Part shown: piece by piece, positions 38,236 through 45,763 of the stretch
How positions within the stretch are numbered: position 1 is the stretch's first letter
Layout: every line of letters begins with the position of its first letter
Origin: an uncultured Clostridia bacterium
Lineage (GTDB): Bacteria > Bacillota > Clostridia > Christensenellales > UBA1242
Direction of reading: 5' to 3'
DNA length: 64,000 nucleotides
NCBI GenBank assembly: GCA_934778125.1
Contig: CAKVOF010000001.1
Span: 1-64,000 of the forward strand
Translations under genes and position numbers: made by a program
Notes under the pieces: model-generated
Told to the model about the DNA's origin: nothing
What the model saw: only the letters and a program-made list of their open reading frames with translations
Databases searched by the model: none

Positions 38236-38991
38236 ATGTACAACAAAGAATTTAGCAAAATATACAAAGATTCAGGCTGGGAACTTTTTGCCGATGTGTT
38301 TGGCAACTTCCTAATTAAGTATTTCGTTAAAAAAGAAAAACCAATTTTATCACACTTAGATCTTGCATGTGGAACTGGTTATCTTTGCAACCTATTTAAT
38401 TCATTTAACATTGAAACGAGCGGAATGGATATTTCTGAAAGTATGCTTGAAATAGCACGCAAAAGTTATCCTAATATCACTTTCACTCAAGGCGATATGA
38501 TCGATTTTAAAAACCTAAAAAAAGTTGATTTAGTGACTTGCACCTGTGACTCACTCAACCATTTATCGAGCTTAACCAATGTTCAAAACGCAGTTAAAAC
38601 CGCCTACAAAAACTTAAATGAAAATGGATATTTTGCTTTTGATATTGTTAACACACGCAAAATTCGCCTAGAAAAAACATATGGCTTTAAAACTGAACAC
38701 GGTGATATTGAATACTATTTCACAATAAACGATGATGATAAATTAATCACTAACATAACTGTCACTGATAACAATGGCAAAGAATATAAAAAGAAAATTG
38801 AAGAGTTAGCAATCAACAAGAGCGATATGAATTCTATTTTAACAGAAGTTGGTTTCAAAATAGAAAAAGTTTATCCATCAATTAAAGCAACTGGCACAAA
38901 ACTAAACTTAAAATGGTTCTACATTTGCAAAAAAGAAACTCCAAAAAAGAAAAAGGAAATGGTTAAATATGGGAAACGTAGCAAAATTTGA
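38236..38991 (+). CDS. Class I SAM-dependent methyltransferase
   Basis: A 251-residue protein. The ATG at 38236 was chosen because AGGAG ends 5 nt before it; an upstream GTG at 38230 overlaps that ribosome site. Motif I, L-D-L-A-C-G-T-G-Y, at about residues 41-49 is the SAM-binding glycine loop. It is followed by an acidic residue in G-M-D-I-S-E-S-M and by Q-G-D-M at motif II/III, the usual Rossmann-like pattern. The substrate is not identifiable; the fold is shared by enzymes acting on small molecules, lipids or RNA. The C-terminal tail is lysine-rich. The gene overlaps the dUTPase start by 23 nt, so the two are translated from one message. Confidence 0.8.
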   Translation: MYNKEFSKIYKDSGWELFADVFGNFLIKYFVKKEKPILSHLDLACGTGYLCNLFNSFNIETSGMDISESMLEIARKSYPNITFTQGDMIDFKNLKKVDLVTCTCDSLNHLSSLTNVQNAVKTAYKNLNENGYFAFDIVNTRKIRLEKTYGFKTEHGDIEYYFTINDDDKLITNITVTDNNGKEYKKKIEELAINKSDMNSILTEVGFKIEKVYPSIKATGTKLNLKWFYICKKETPKKKKEMVKYGKRSKI

Positions 38992-39481
38992 AAAAATTTC
39001 ATTTGGCCAATTTTTAAAAGATTATCAAAGCACTTTCCCAAACATAGATGAAAACACTATCACTGGTTATTATAACAACTTAAAATTACCAAAACGCGCA
39101 ACAATGGGTTCCGCTGGTTATGACTTTTTTATTCCGTTTGATTTAACATTAACACCAGGTGAAACTATAAAAATTCCAACCGGAATTAGAGTTCAAATCG
39201 ATGAAGGCTACTTCTTGCAAATCACTCCACGAAGCGGGTTGGGATTTAAATTCCGCCTTCAACTAGACAACACTCTAGGAATAATCGACTCTGATTACTA
39301 CAATTCATCAAATGAAGGCCATATTTTTATTAAAATGACCAACTTAAACTCTGAAAACAAAGTACTTAATGTTCTTCAAGGGCAAGCGGTGGCTCAAGGA
39401 ATTTTCCTTGAATTTGGTATAACATACGATGATGATTGCGAAGAAATTAGAGATGGTGGTTTCGGAAGCACAACAAAATAA
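38969..39481 (+). CDS. dut: dUTP diphosphatase
   Basis: A 170-residue trimeric-type dUTPase that hydrolyses dUTP to dUMP and pyrophosphate, keeping uracil out of DNA and feeding dTMP synthesis. All five family motifs are visible: A-G-Y-D-F-F, P-R-S-G-L-G, G-I-I-D-S-D-Y (with the catalytic Asp and uracil-site Tyr), Q-A-V-A-Q-G, and the glycine-rich C-terminal arm R-D-G-G-F-G-S-T. It is about 20-25 residues longer than common bacterial dUTPases, mostly at the N-terminus and in an acidic insertion before motif 5. It overlaps the methyltransferase gene and is followed by a terminator. Confidence 0.92.
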   Translation: MGNVAKFEKISFGQFLKDYQSTFPNIDENTITGYYNNLKLPKRATMGSAGYDFFIPFDLTLTPGETIKIPTGIRVQIDEGYFLQITPRSGLGFKFRLQLDNTLGIIDSDYYNSSNEGHIFIKMTNLNSENKVLNVLQGQAVAQGIFLEFGITYDDDCEEIRDGGFGSTTK

Positions 39482-39511
39482 AACAACTTAAATTTTAATA
39501 TAAAATGTTTT

Positions 39512-39536
39512 AAACTCTACTATATGTAGAGTTTTT
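39512..39536 (+). terminator. Terminator after dut
   Basis: Stem AAACTCTAC / GTAGAGTTT with a TATAT loop and a T-run, 31 nt after the dut stop. Confidence 0.8.
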
Positions 39537-39564
39537 TACACACATTATAACACAATTTAAATAG

Positions 39565-39593
39565 TTGATTAAATAAATGTTATATGCTATAAT
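39565..39593 (+). promoter_or_regulatory. Promoter of the XRE regulator (leaderless transcript)
   Basis: TTGATT (39565-39570), 17-nt spacer, TGC-TATAAT (-10 at 39588-39593). The expected start point coincides with the ATG at 39600, so no leader or ribosome site is present. Confidence 0.65.
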
Positions 39594-39599
39594 TCAGAT

Positions 39600-40280
39600 A
39601 TGGACAGTGAAAAACTAAAAAATATAATTGTTAAAAATTTAATAGATTATAGAAAGGCAAGCAAACTCACTCAAGCAGAACTTGCTGAAAAAATTAATTA
39701 TTCAGATAAAGCAGTTTCAAAATGGGAGCGCGGAGAAGGCACTCCTGATATATTCGTGTTGCAAGAAATTTGCGAGGTTTATAATATCTCAATCAACGAC
39801 CTTATAAGCGAACACAACACTCCAATAGAATTGAACAAACACCACAAGAAAAAAGATCGATTTATTTCTTTTACCACAAAAAATTTAATAACCCTATTAT
39901 CGTTTGGGCTTGTTTGGTTTATTGCAACAATTATTTATGCAGGGCTAGAAATCTTTACTAAAATCGATAGAGTGTGGCTTGTGTTTTTATATGCTATCCC
40001 AATTAGCGTGCTGGTTGTTTATATATTCACGAGAATCTGGGGAACAAATTGGCTCAACTTTATTTTCCTTTCATTCTTCTCTTGGTCATTTACCACATGC
40101 ATTTACTTAACATTTAAAATCAATATGCTTTGGCTACTTTTCGTTGCAATGGCAAGTTTCCAAGTTTTAATAATTCTTTGGTTCTTTTTAAAGCAAGAGA
40201 AATTTAAATCAAAGCAAAAAAATAAATGTAAACCCATCGCAGACAACTTAAAACAAGATAGTAAAACTAAATTAGATTAA
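39600..40280 (+). CDS. XRE-family helix-turn-helix regulator with membrane domain
   Basis: A 226-residue protein. Residues about 9-63 form an XRE/Cro-type HTH (L-T-Q-A-E-L-A-E-K-I followed by K-A-V-S-K-W-E-R-G). A short basic linker is followed by four hydrophobic segments between about 90 and 195 and a lysine-rich tail. This layout, a cytoplasmic HTH on a small polytopic membrane part, is common in Firmicutes; the targets are unknown. No other Met lies before the HTH and no ribosome site precedes the ATG, while a near-perfect extended -10 promoter ends 6 nt upstream, so translation is probably leaderless. The neighbours give no firm functional link. Confidence 0.8.
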   Translation: MDSEKLKNIIVKNLIDYRKASKLTQAELAEKINYSDKAVSKWERGEGTPDIFVLQEICEVYNISINDLISEHNTPIELNKHHKKKDRFISFTTKNLITLLSFGLVWFIATIIYAGLEIFTKIDRVWLVFLYAIPISVLVVYIFTRIWGTNWLNFIFLSFFSWSFTTCIYLTFKINMLWLLFVAMASFQVLIILWFFLKQEKFKSKQKNKCKPIADNLKQDSKTKLD

Positions 40281-40402
40281 ACCACATTAAATAAACATAA
40301 ATTAGATTAAACTAAGTCATATAAAATCAAATTAAACAAAATTAAGTTAAATTAATTAAGTTAAATTAATTATATAAATTCTATTCAAACAATATTTAAA
40401 TA

Positions 40403-40456
40403 AATAAGACTTAACAAAAAAAAACGGCATTCACCGTTTTTTTGTTAAGTCTTATT
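40403..40456. terminator. Long bidirectional terminator hairpin
   Basis: Arms 40403-40427 and 40434-40456 pair almost perfectly (AATAAGACTTAAC plus A-run plus CGG, with the mirror CCG plus T-run plus GTTAAGTCTTATT). The internal A/T runs suit termination from both sides, ending the XRE gene on the plus strand and alaS on the minus strand. Confidence 0.7.
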
Positions 40457-40530
40457 TTATATTTTAAAAGCCTTTAACCACATATTAACCATTCTTTCCA
40501 TAAAATTAAATAAATTAGCCATTTTAATTT

Positions 40531-40740
40531 TAGCATAAATGACTATTTTGAAAATTAATCAGTAACGCAGTTTGCGATGCTTTGCCCTTTGCTTGTTATT
40601 TCCTATCACCCCATTTTGGAGTAAAAAGCAAGCAGAACAAGGCTCGATTTATTTTCAAGATAGGAGCATATTTAGCATATGTGACTATTTTGAAAATTAA
40701 TCAGAAACGCAGTTATGCGATGCTTTTTACTCCAAAATGG
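40531..40740. repeat. Repeat element beside the alaS 3' end
   Basis: Two direct copies of a roughly 50-bp sequence, TAGCATA..GACTATTTTGAAAATTAATC..GATGC in outline, lie at 40531-40580 and 40673-40723. In addition a 20-bp sequence at 40611-40630 is the exact inverted copy of 40721-40740, which contains the last codons and stop of alaS. The intervening DNA can fold further. No transposase or ORF is present, so it may be a small mobile or palindromic element, or a complex terminator. Confidence 0.6.
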
Positions 40741-42550
40741 CTTTGATACGGCGAACACCCGCCCCACAACTTTCCTCCTTAATTATCTTGAAATGCCCCA
40801 ATTCTGCCGTGTTTTTTGCGTGTGGCCCACCACATATTTCCTTTGAAACATTGCCTATGGTAAACACTTTAACTATATCACCATATTTGTTATCAAAAAC
40901 TCCTATGGCACCACTTTTCTTCGCTTCATCAACGCTCATTTGTGAGCATTCAACTGGTATGGCTTGCTTTATTGCATCGTTTACGAAATCTTCAACCTTA
41001 GCTATTTCTTCTTTTGTCATAGCTTTATCGTAAGAGAAATCAAAACGCGCACGTTCACTTGTGATATTACTTCCTTTTTGGAAAACTTTATCGTTCAAAA
41101 TTTTTCTTAAACCTGCATTCATTAAGTGAACCGCGGTGTGCAGTTTAGTTGTTTTTTCGCTATCATCAGCAAGCCCACCTTTGAACTTTCCCGCTGATGT
41201 TGTGCGGGCCAATTCTTGATGCTCTTGCATTGCAAGCTTAAACCCTTCACTATCAACTGAGTAGCCTTGCTCATTTGCCATTTCAATTGTTATCTCAAGT
41301 GGAAAACCAAAAGTTTCATAAAGCCTAAACGCTTGCTTCCCTGAAATAATTTTTTCAACCTTTTCGCCTGTCTTTTTAGCAAATTCAATGTGCCTTTCAA
41401 TTCCATTTATAACCTTTTGGAATTCTTTAACGCCAAAAGAAAGCGTTTTCAAAAACTTTTCTTCTTCTTTGTTTAATTCAGTTATTATTCTTTCTTTGTT
41501 TTCTAAAAATTCAGGGTAATCATCTTTAAACATTTCAATATAACAATTTGCAATTTCGCCTAAATGCCCCGCTTCAATCCCAAGGTTTTTCATACATCTA
41601 ATAGAACGGCGAATTAGCCTTCTCAAAATATAGCCAGCATCGGTGTTTGATGGCACTATTCCTTTTCTATCCCCTAAAATTGCAGTTGCAGTTCTTATGT
41701 GGTCGGCTATAATTCTAAATGAACGTGTGTTTTCATCCCCATCATCACTATAAGATTTTCCAGAAAGTTTTTCAATAACTTTTAAAGGTTCTTCAAACAG
41801 CTCCGTTTCATAAATCGATTTTGCTCCGTTTAGGACCATTAAGTTTCTCTCTAAGCCAAAACCCGTGTCCACATTTTTTTGCTTTGCTGGGATATATTCA
41901 GTATCTGATATTTTTTCATATTGCATATAAACATCATTACCAATTTCAATATACTTTCCGCAATCACAAGATGGATTACACTCTGGGCAACATTTTTCTT
42001 TTCCAGTATCTAAAAACATTTCGCTATCAGGACCGCACGGACCTCTAGAAATCTCCCACCAGTTATCTTTTTTAGGGCGATAAAAAATTCTATCTTCTGG
42101 CACACCCATTTTTAACCAACAATCGTGAGTTTCAGTATCTTTTGGTGCGTTTTCATCACCTGCAAAGCAAGTTACTGCAAGTTGATTTTCTTTTAATCCA
42201 ATATATTTTTCACTTGTTAAAAACTCATAACTCCAAGCAACTTTTTCTTGCTTAAAATAATCGCCCAAACTCCAATTTCCAAGCATTTCGAAAAAGGTTA
42301 AATGAGAGTTATCACCAACCTCGTCAATATCGCCAGTTCTTATACACTTTTGAACATCGGTCAACCTTTTCCCAGCTGGGTGAGATTCACCTAAAAGATA
42401 TGGCACAAGCGGATGCATTCCAGCAGTTGTGAATAGCACGCTCGCATCGTTTTCTGGAATAACTGATGCAGATGGAATCACCGCATGACCTTTTTCCTTA
42501 TAAAAATTTAACCATAAATTAATCAATTCTTTTCTTGTATATTTTTTCAT
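40727..42550 (-). CDS. alaS: Alanyl-tRNA synthetase, short form without C-terminal domain
   Basis: A 607-residue class II synthetase that charges tRNA-Ala and hydrolyses mischarged Ser/Gly. The catalytic core starts F-Y-K-E-K-G-H at about residue 17 and includes G-M-H-P-L-V-P-Y. A cysteine cluster C-C-P-E-C-x4-C-D-C lies at about 187-197. The editing domain keeps both metal motifs, H471-T-A-V-H475 and C573-G-G-P-H577. The protein ends right after it (G-V-R-R-I-K-A-I-L-E), so the oligomerisation/C-Ala region of standard enzymes of about 870 residues is missing. This is a natural end, with a stop and terminator-like DNA following, and short AlaRS of this kind is known from several uncultured bacterial lineages. 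The ribosome site GGGAAA precedes the ATG. No T-box is seen. Confidence 0.93.
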   Translation of the reverse strand: MKKYTRKELINLWLNFYKEKGHAVIPSASVIPENDASVLFTTAGMHPLVPYLLGESHPAGKRLTDVQKCIRTGDIDEVGDNSHLTFFEMLGNWSLGDYFKQEKVAWSYEFLTSEKYIGLKENQLAVTCFAGDENAPKDTETHDCWLKMGVPEDRIFYRPKKDNWWEISRGPCGPDSEMFLDTGKEKCCPECNPSCDCGKYIEIGNDVYMQYEKISDTEYIPAKQKNVDTGFGLERNLMVLNGAKSIYETELFEEPLKVIEKLSGKSYSDDGDENTRSFRIIADHIRTATAILGDRKGIVPSNTDAGYILRRLIRRSIRCMKNLGIEAGHLGEIANCYIEMFKDDYPEFLENKERIITELNKEEEKFLKTLSFGVKEFQKVINGIERHIEFAKKTGEKVEKIISGKQAFRLYETFGFPLEITIEMANEQGYSVDSEGFKLAMQEHQELARTTSAGKFKGGLADDSEKTTKLHTAVHLMNAGLRKILNDKVFQKGSNITSERARFDFSYDKAMTKEEIAKVEDFVNDAIKQAIPVECSQMSVDEAKKSGAIGVFDNKYGDIVKVFTIGNVSKEICGGPHAKNTAELGHFKIIKEESCGAGVRRIKAILE

Positions 42551-42621
42551 TATGTTTCCCTTTATTAATTTGCATTGAATACTCTATTAAAAGCAAATTA
42601 TATGATTTACTAAACTTTAGT

Positions 42622-42650
42622 ATTTTACCAAACTATGCTAAATTTTTCAA
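42622..42650 (-). promoter_or_regulatory. Promoter of alaS
   Basis: On the minus strand TTGAAA (42645-42650), 17-nt spacer, TAAAAT (42622-42627), with a predicted start near 42615 and a leader of about 65 nt. The cloverleaf-like element lies just upstream of it. Confidence 0.55.
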
Positions 42651-42676
42651 GGTTATTTCATATGATTTTATATTTA

Positions 42677-42816
42677 ATGCTTTTAAATAGGCAAATGGGC
42701 ACGCTATCAGCCGAACGAAGTTCGGCTAGGGTGCGGGCGGGAATCAAACCCCGCACCCCGCTTGGAAGCAAAGCCTCCAAGCATAGCGTGCCCCATATTA
42801 ACAAGCCTAAAAGCAT
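42677..42816. other. GC-rich cloverleaf-like four-stem element
   Basis: A perfect 11-bp closing stem (GGGCACGCTAT at 42697-42707 with ATAGCGTGCCC at 42783-42793) encloses three back-to-back hairpins. These are 42709-42727 (AGCCGAAC/GTTCGGCT), 42729-42758 (GGGTGCGGG/CCCGCACCC) and 42760-42782 (GCTTGGA.../...TCCAAGC). An outer imperfect stem pairs 42677-42692 with 42805-42816. It is strikingly GC-rich for this genome. It resembles a tRNA in outline but has no anticodon arm or normal T arm position. It could be a structured RNA, a DNA cruciform or a small mobile repeat. Confidence 0.65.
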
Positions 42817-42889
42817 AGCTTGCTTTCACTCATTCACAAACGCCTAATAATATTCATATTATGAAACGTAAGAAGGATTTGGAGAACAT

Positions 42890-43561
42890 ATGAGATACTA
42901 CATAGATAAAAGTGTGTTATTAAACGATATAAAAGTGGTTGCTTTTGATTTTGATGAAACATTTTATTCGGCGGAAAATATGCGCGAATTATACTTAAAT
43001 TATATTAAAAAAACATTTAAAAAACTTTGTGGTTTTGATGATAAAAAAACAAAAAAAGTTATGCATTCTTTGGGCTACACATTAGAAAGTAAAACCGCGC
43101 CAAGTTTTAGCCAAATATGCACAAATTTTGGCGTAAGCGATATTGAGTATCACAAATATAGAATAACAAACTATTTTGAAATTGATTACACAAAAGCTGA
43201 GATTGTTTCTAACGAAACACTAGAAAGGTTCGCCAAATTTTTTAATCTTTATATTGTGAGCAACGAAATCAACACAATTTTAGAAAGTAAAATAACAAAA
43301 ATTAATTTGAATAAAGCCCTATTTAAAGGCATTTATTCAACGCCAATAACTGCCACCAAAACGAACTCAAAAGATATTCCATACCTAGATATTATTCATA
43401 GAGAACACATAAAACCTTCTGAATTGCTGGTTATTGGCGATAGATTTAAAGTTGATATCGAACCCGCAATTGAACTTGGCGCAAACGGAATTTTAATTGA
43501 TAAACCAAGGGACTTAATTTCAATCATCTCACAAATCGAAGAACAAAAAAATATAAACTGA
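42890..43561 (+). CDS. HAD-superfamily hydrolase
   Basis: A 223-residue HAD-fold phosphatase. Motif I is D20-F-D22-E-T near the start, with the nucleophile Asp20 and acid Asp22. A helical cap follows (about 30-105). Motif II is I-V-S-N (about residue 124) and motif IV is G-D-R-F-K-V-D-I-E-P-A near residue 183. The general architecture fits subfamily I HADs such as YjjG-like nucleotidases or phosphoglycolate phosphatases; the substrate is not predictable. GGAG lies 6 nt before the ATG. It is convergent with the glycosyltransferase gene and shares a small terminator. Confidence 0.82.
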   Translation: MRYYIDKSVLLNDIKVVAFDFDETFYSAENMRELYLNYIKKTFKKLCGFDDKKTKKVMHSLGYTLESKTAPSFSQICTNFGVSDIEYHKYRITNYFEIDYTKAEIVSNETLERFAKFFNLYIVSNEINTILESKITKINLNKALFKGIYSTPITATKTNSKDIPYLDIIHREHIKPSELLVIGDRFKVDIEPAIELGANGILIDKPRDLISIISQIEEQKNIN

Positions 43562-43563
43562 TT

Positions 43564-43601
43564 AAAAAAACTTATGAACCACAATATTCATAAATTTTTT
43601 T
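43564..43601. terminator. Bidirectional terminator
   Basis: Stem TTATGAA (43572-43578) / TTCATAA (43587-43593) with A-run and T-run on either side, between convergent genes only 46 nt apart. Confidence 0.6.
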
Positions 43602-43607
43602 AAAAAT

Positions 43608-44744
43608 TTAAAATTCACTATGCAAAAATTTACACAAATCTTTTGTTGCGTTTGGTTTTGAAAATTTCAAGATGTTTTCTTTTGCACTATCAAGTAAACT
43701 TGGGTTTTCAATAAACTCATCAACAGTTTCATCTATTAATTTAAAGTTATTTACCATTAAAACTGCATTTTCTTTTTGAAGCACTTTAACATTTTCCACT
43801 TCCTCAAACACAAGTTTAGGAGTTGCCACAATAGGAACACACTTATTCGCACACTCCGCCACAATCAAGCCTTGCGGATGGCAAATGCAAACATCACATG
43901 CACTTAAAATCAAATCTAAATTGTTTGTAATTCCATAAATCCTAACATTTTCAAGCTTATGTCTCTTAACGAATTTACTTAATCTATATCTTAGGTTTTG
44001 GTTTTTAACGCAAACAACAGAAACCATTATTTGGTTTTTTGCTTTGCAAAGATTTTTAATTAACGCAACTCCTTCTTTAACGGAGTAATTGGGCACATAG
44101 CACACAACATTAAATAAATCATCTTTAATTTTTAAAACATTGCATGCTTTAGTTTTTTCCACTTTTTTTTCAAACTTTTCGTTTGTTGGAACTCCAAAAT
44201 CAATTATATTTTGATTCATATTAATTCCAAAATGAATAAACTTACTACTAAGCAGATCGTTTGGCGTGATTATATAATCCGATGTTTTAAAAAACCTCGC
44301 ATTTACTGGAACATTATAGTTATGCACTACCGACACAATTTTAACCTTTTCAAACAACTCTTTGCTATATGACTTAATATGGCAAACCATAGAACTAGGC
44401 AAAGAATGGGTGCATAAAACAACTGATGGTTCAAACATTTCAATTTTTTTAAGCAACTCGCTTTCAGCACCTTTCGTTAACTTAAACATCAACGTTTTCT
44501 CATAGTTTTTATTTTCTGATAGCAACTGTTTTTTATATATTTTGTTTGAAATTCTATTCATATTCCTGCAAAGCAAAGAATAGCCTTTGTTTAACAAAAC
44601 GCCCTTAAATCCATCAACCATTTTCACAACATCAAGTGTTCTAAAAACCACATCAGGGTATCTTTCACTCATATACCCCGTTATTGCTCTTGCTATTTCT
44701 TTGCTTTCTTCGCTTATATTCGCTGTTAGTAAAAGTAATCTCAT
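43608..44744 (-). CDS. GT-B glycosyltransferase, MGDG-synthase/UgtP-like
   Basis: A 378-residue protein with the two-lobe layout of GT28-type enzymes. The N-terminal lobe resembles MGDG-synthase domains (L-L-L-T-A-N near the start, C-T-H-S-L-P-S-S around residue 120, V-V-H-N-Y near 150). The C-terminal lobe has the donor-site pattern of the family: Y-V-P-N-Y, then the loop C-D-V-C-I-C-H-P-Q-G-L-I-V-A-E-C, where others have G-G-x-T-x-x-E. Family members transfer glucose or galactose from UDP-sugars to diacylglycerol to make membrane glycolipids, at the inner face of the membrane. The glycine-rich donor loop is partly altered (C-H-P-Q-G), so the donor or acceptor may differ. The AGGA-type ribosome site and its own promoter suggest a single-gene unit. 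Confidence 0.7.
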   Translation of the reverse strand: MRLLLLTANISEESKEIARAITGYMSERYPDVVFRTLDVVKMVDGFKGVLLNKGYSLLCRNMNRISNKIYKKQLLSENKNYEKTLMFKLTKGAESELLKKIEMFEPSVVLCTHSLPSSMVCHIKSYSKELFEKVKIVSVVHNYNVPVNARFFKTSDYIITPNDLLSSKFIHFGINMNQNIIDFGVPTNEKFEKKVEKTKACNVLKIKDDLFNVVCYVPNYSVKEGVALIKNLCKAKNQIMVSVVCVKNQNLRYRLSKFVKRHKLENVRIYGITNNLDLILSACDVCICHPQGLIVAECANKCVPIVATPKLVFEEVENVKVLQKENAVLMVNNFKLIDETVDEFIENPSLLDSAKENILKFSKPNATKDLCKFLHSEF

Positions 44745-44837
44745 TATTTTTCCTTTCTTTACTTTTGTAATTAAATCACATCAATTAAATAAATCTATTT
44801 TACCTATAGTCTATTTTGTTTAGGCCTTTTCATCACT

Positions 44838-44866
44838 ATTTTAATGTTTTTAAAGCAAGTAGTCAA
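44838..44866 (-). promoter_or_regulatory. Promoter of the glycosyltransferase gene
   Basis: On the minus strand TTGACT (44861-44866), 17-nt spacer, TAAAAT (44838-44843), with a start near 44831 and a leader of about 87 nt. It directly abuts the terminator of the upstream gene. Confidence 0.55.
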
Positions 44867-44871
44867 CAAAA

Positions 44872-44899
44872 AAATCCCATTGAAATTCAATGAGATTTA
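44872..44899 (-). terminator. Terminator after the four-helix membrane protein gene
   Basis: Stem AAATC-C-CATTGAA / TTCAATG-A-GATTT, followed on the minus strand by a long T-run. It begins 10 nt after the stop at 44909. Confidence 0.75.
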
Positions 44900-44908
44900 T
44901 ATGGTTTA

Positions 44909-45418
44909 TTATTTTCTTTTGAATGCAAAGAACACCAAAATAGTGTAAACACAAGCAATGATTAACATAAACCAAGGCATAAATGATAGTGTTACCTTTA
45001 TAGCTCCTAAGCCACCTGCACTAACAGATATTTTACTAGCATAGATATAACCACAAATGATTGTGATAATTACTAAAGCACAAACTAAAATTGCAACTAG
45101 CTTAGCAAGGAAAATGCCCATTTTTTCGAATGCAAGTGATAGTAATGATAAAACACATAAAGCACCGCAACCAATAAGTGAGAATAAATAAGTCCATTGC
45201 ATAGCAGTTAAAGCCTGACCAGCTTCAGAAGTACCATTATCGCCAATGTTCTTTAATAATTCAGCACCTGTTGTTGAAGTATCTGAAGATGAACCGATAA
45301 TACTTGAGCCAGTTGTTTTAAATGTTGCAAAAACAAGTGATAAAAATGCTAAACCTGAAACGATTAAAAGAATAATCTTTAATGCCATAGTAGTGTTATT
45401 ACTTTTAGATCTGCTCAT
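44909..45418 (-). CDS. Four-helix membrane protein of unknown function
   Basis: The start was set at ATG 45418 (169 residues, M-S-R-S-K-S) because AAGGAG lies 6 nt upstream; a longer frame beginning at 45445 would place its start before this ribosome site. Four transmembrane segments are visible, near residues 13-35, 75-100, 105-130 and 140-165. A Ser/Thr/Gly-rich loop lies between the first and second, probably outside the cell. No enzymatic motif is present and I do not recognise the family. It has its own terminator, and the 345-nt region upstream to cysS contains the cysS terminator, so it is a single-gene transcript. Confidence 0.7.
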   Translation of the reverse strand: MSRSKSNNTTMALKIILLIVSGLAFLSLVFATFKTTGSSIIGSSSDTSTTGAELLKNIGDNGTSEAGQALTAMQWTYLFSLIGCGALCVLSLLSLAFEKMGIFLAKLVAILVCALVIITIICGYIYASKISVSAGGLGAIKVTLSFMPWFMLIIACVYTILVFFAFKRK

Positions 45419-45763
45419 AACTCTCTCCTTTATAAAATTTCGCAAAACTATAAAACTTAATTAAGAGTTTCAACTGCTTGGCGTGTATGTAATAATTACC
45501 CCTCACAAAGCAAAACAATTCACTAAACTTTAAAGTTTCACTTAATAATATGATTATACACAATAAAAGATTATTAATCAAATTATTAAGCACATTATTA
45601 ATTCATTAAACTGCAACTTTTTGTTTAATTAACTAAAATATTTAAACAACAATTCAATACTTAATTTTTAAAAATTAAATAATAGAAACTCAAAACCCCA
45701 AACGATTAGCAAAACATTACATAAAAATGCAAGCACAAAGCTTGCATTTTATTGTTTATTTAT
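45419..45763. other. 345-bp intergenic region
   Basis: It contains the ribosome site of the membrane protein gene and, at 45724-45750, the cysS terminator. A possible weak promoter (TTGAAA then TAGTTT at 17 nt on the minus strand) is not convincing. Nothing else is seen. Confidence 0.45.
45724..45750 (-). terminator. Terminator after cysS
   Basis: Stem AAAATGCAAGC / GCTTGCATTTT with a 5-nt loop and a T-run on the minus strand, 14 nt beyond the cysS stop. Confidence 0.8.

Noticed and set aside
42697..42793. tRNA gene
   Set aside because: The cloverleaf outline is tempting, but the closing stem is 11 bp, the GC hairpin with the T-loop-like sequence is in the middle, and no anticodon arm with a 7-nt loop or invariant D-arm bases can be placed on either strand.
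42551..42889. T-box leader for alaS
   Set aside because: No T-box sequence or specifier stem pattern; the predicted alaS transcript starts near 42615, downstream of the structured element.
43559..43561. UGA recoded as tryptophan (Mollicutes-type code)
   Set aside because: TGA ends the HAD gene at the expected place and tryptophan codons in conserved proteins such as AlaRS and IleRS are TGG.
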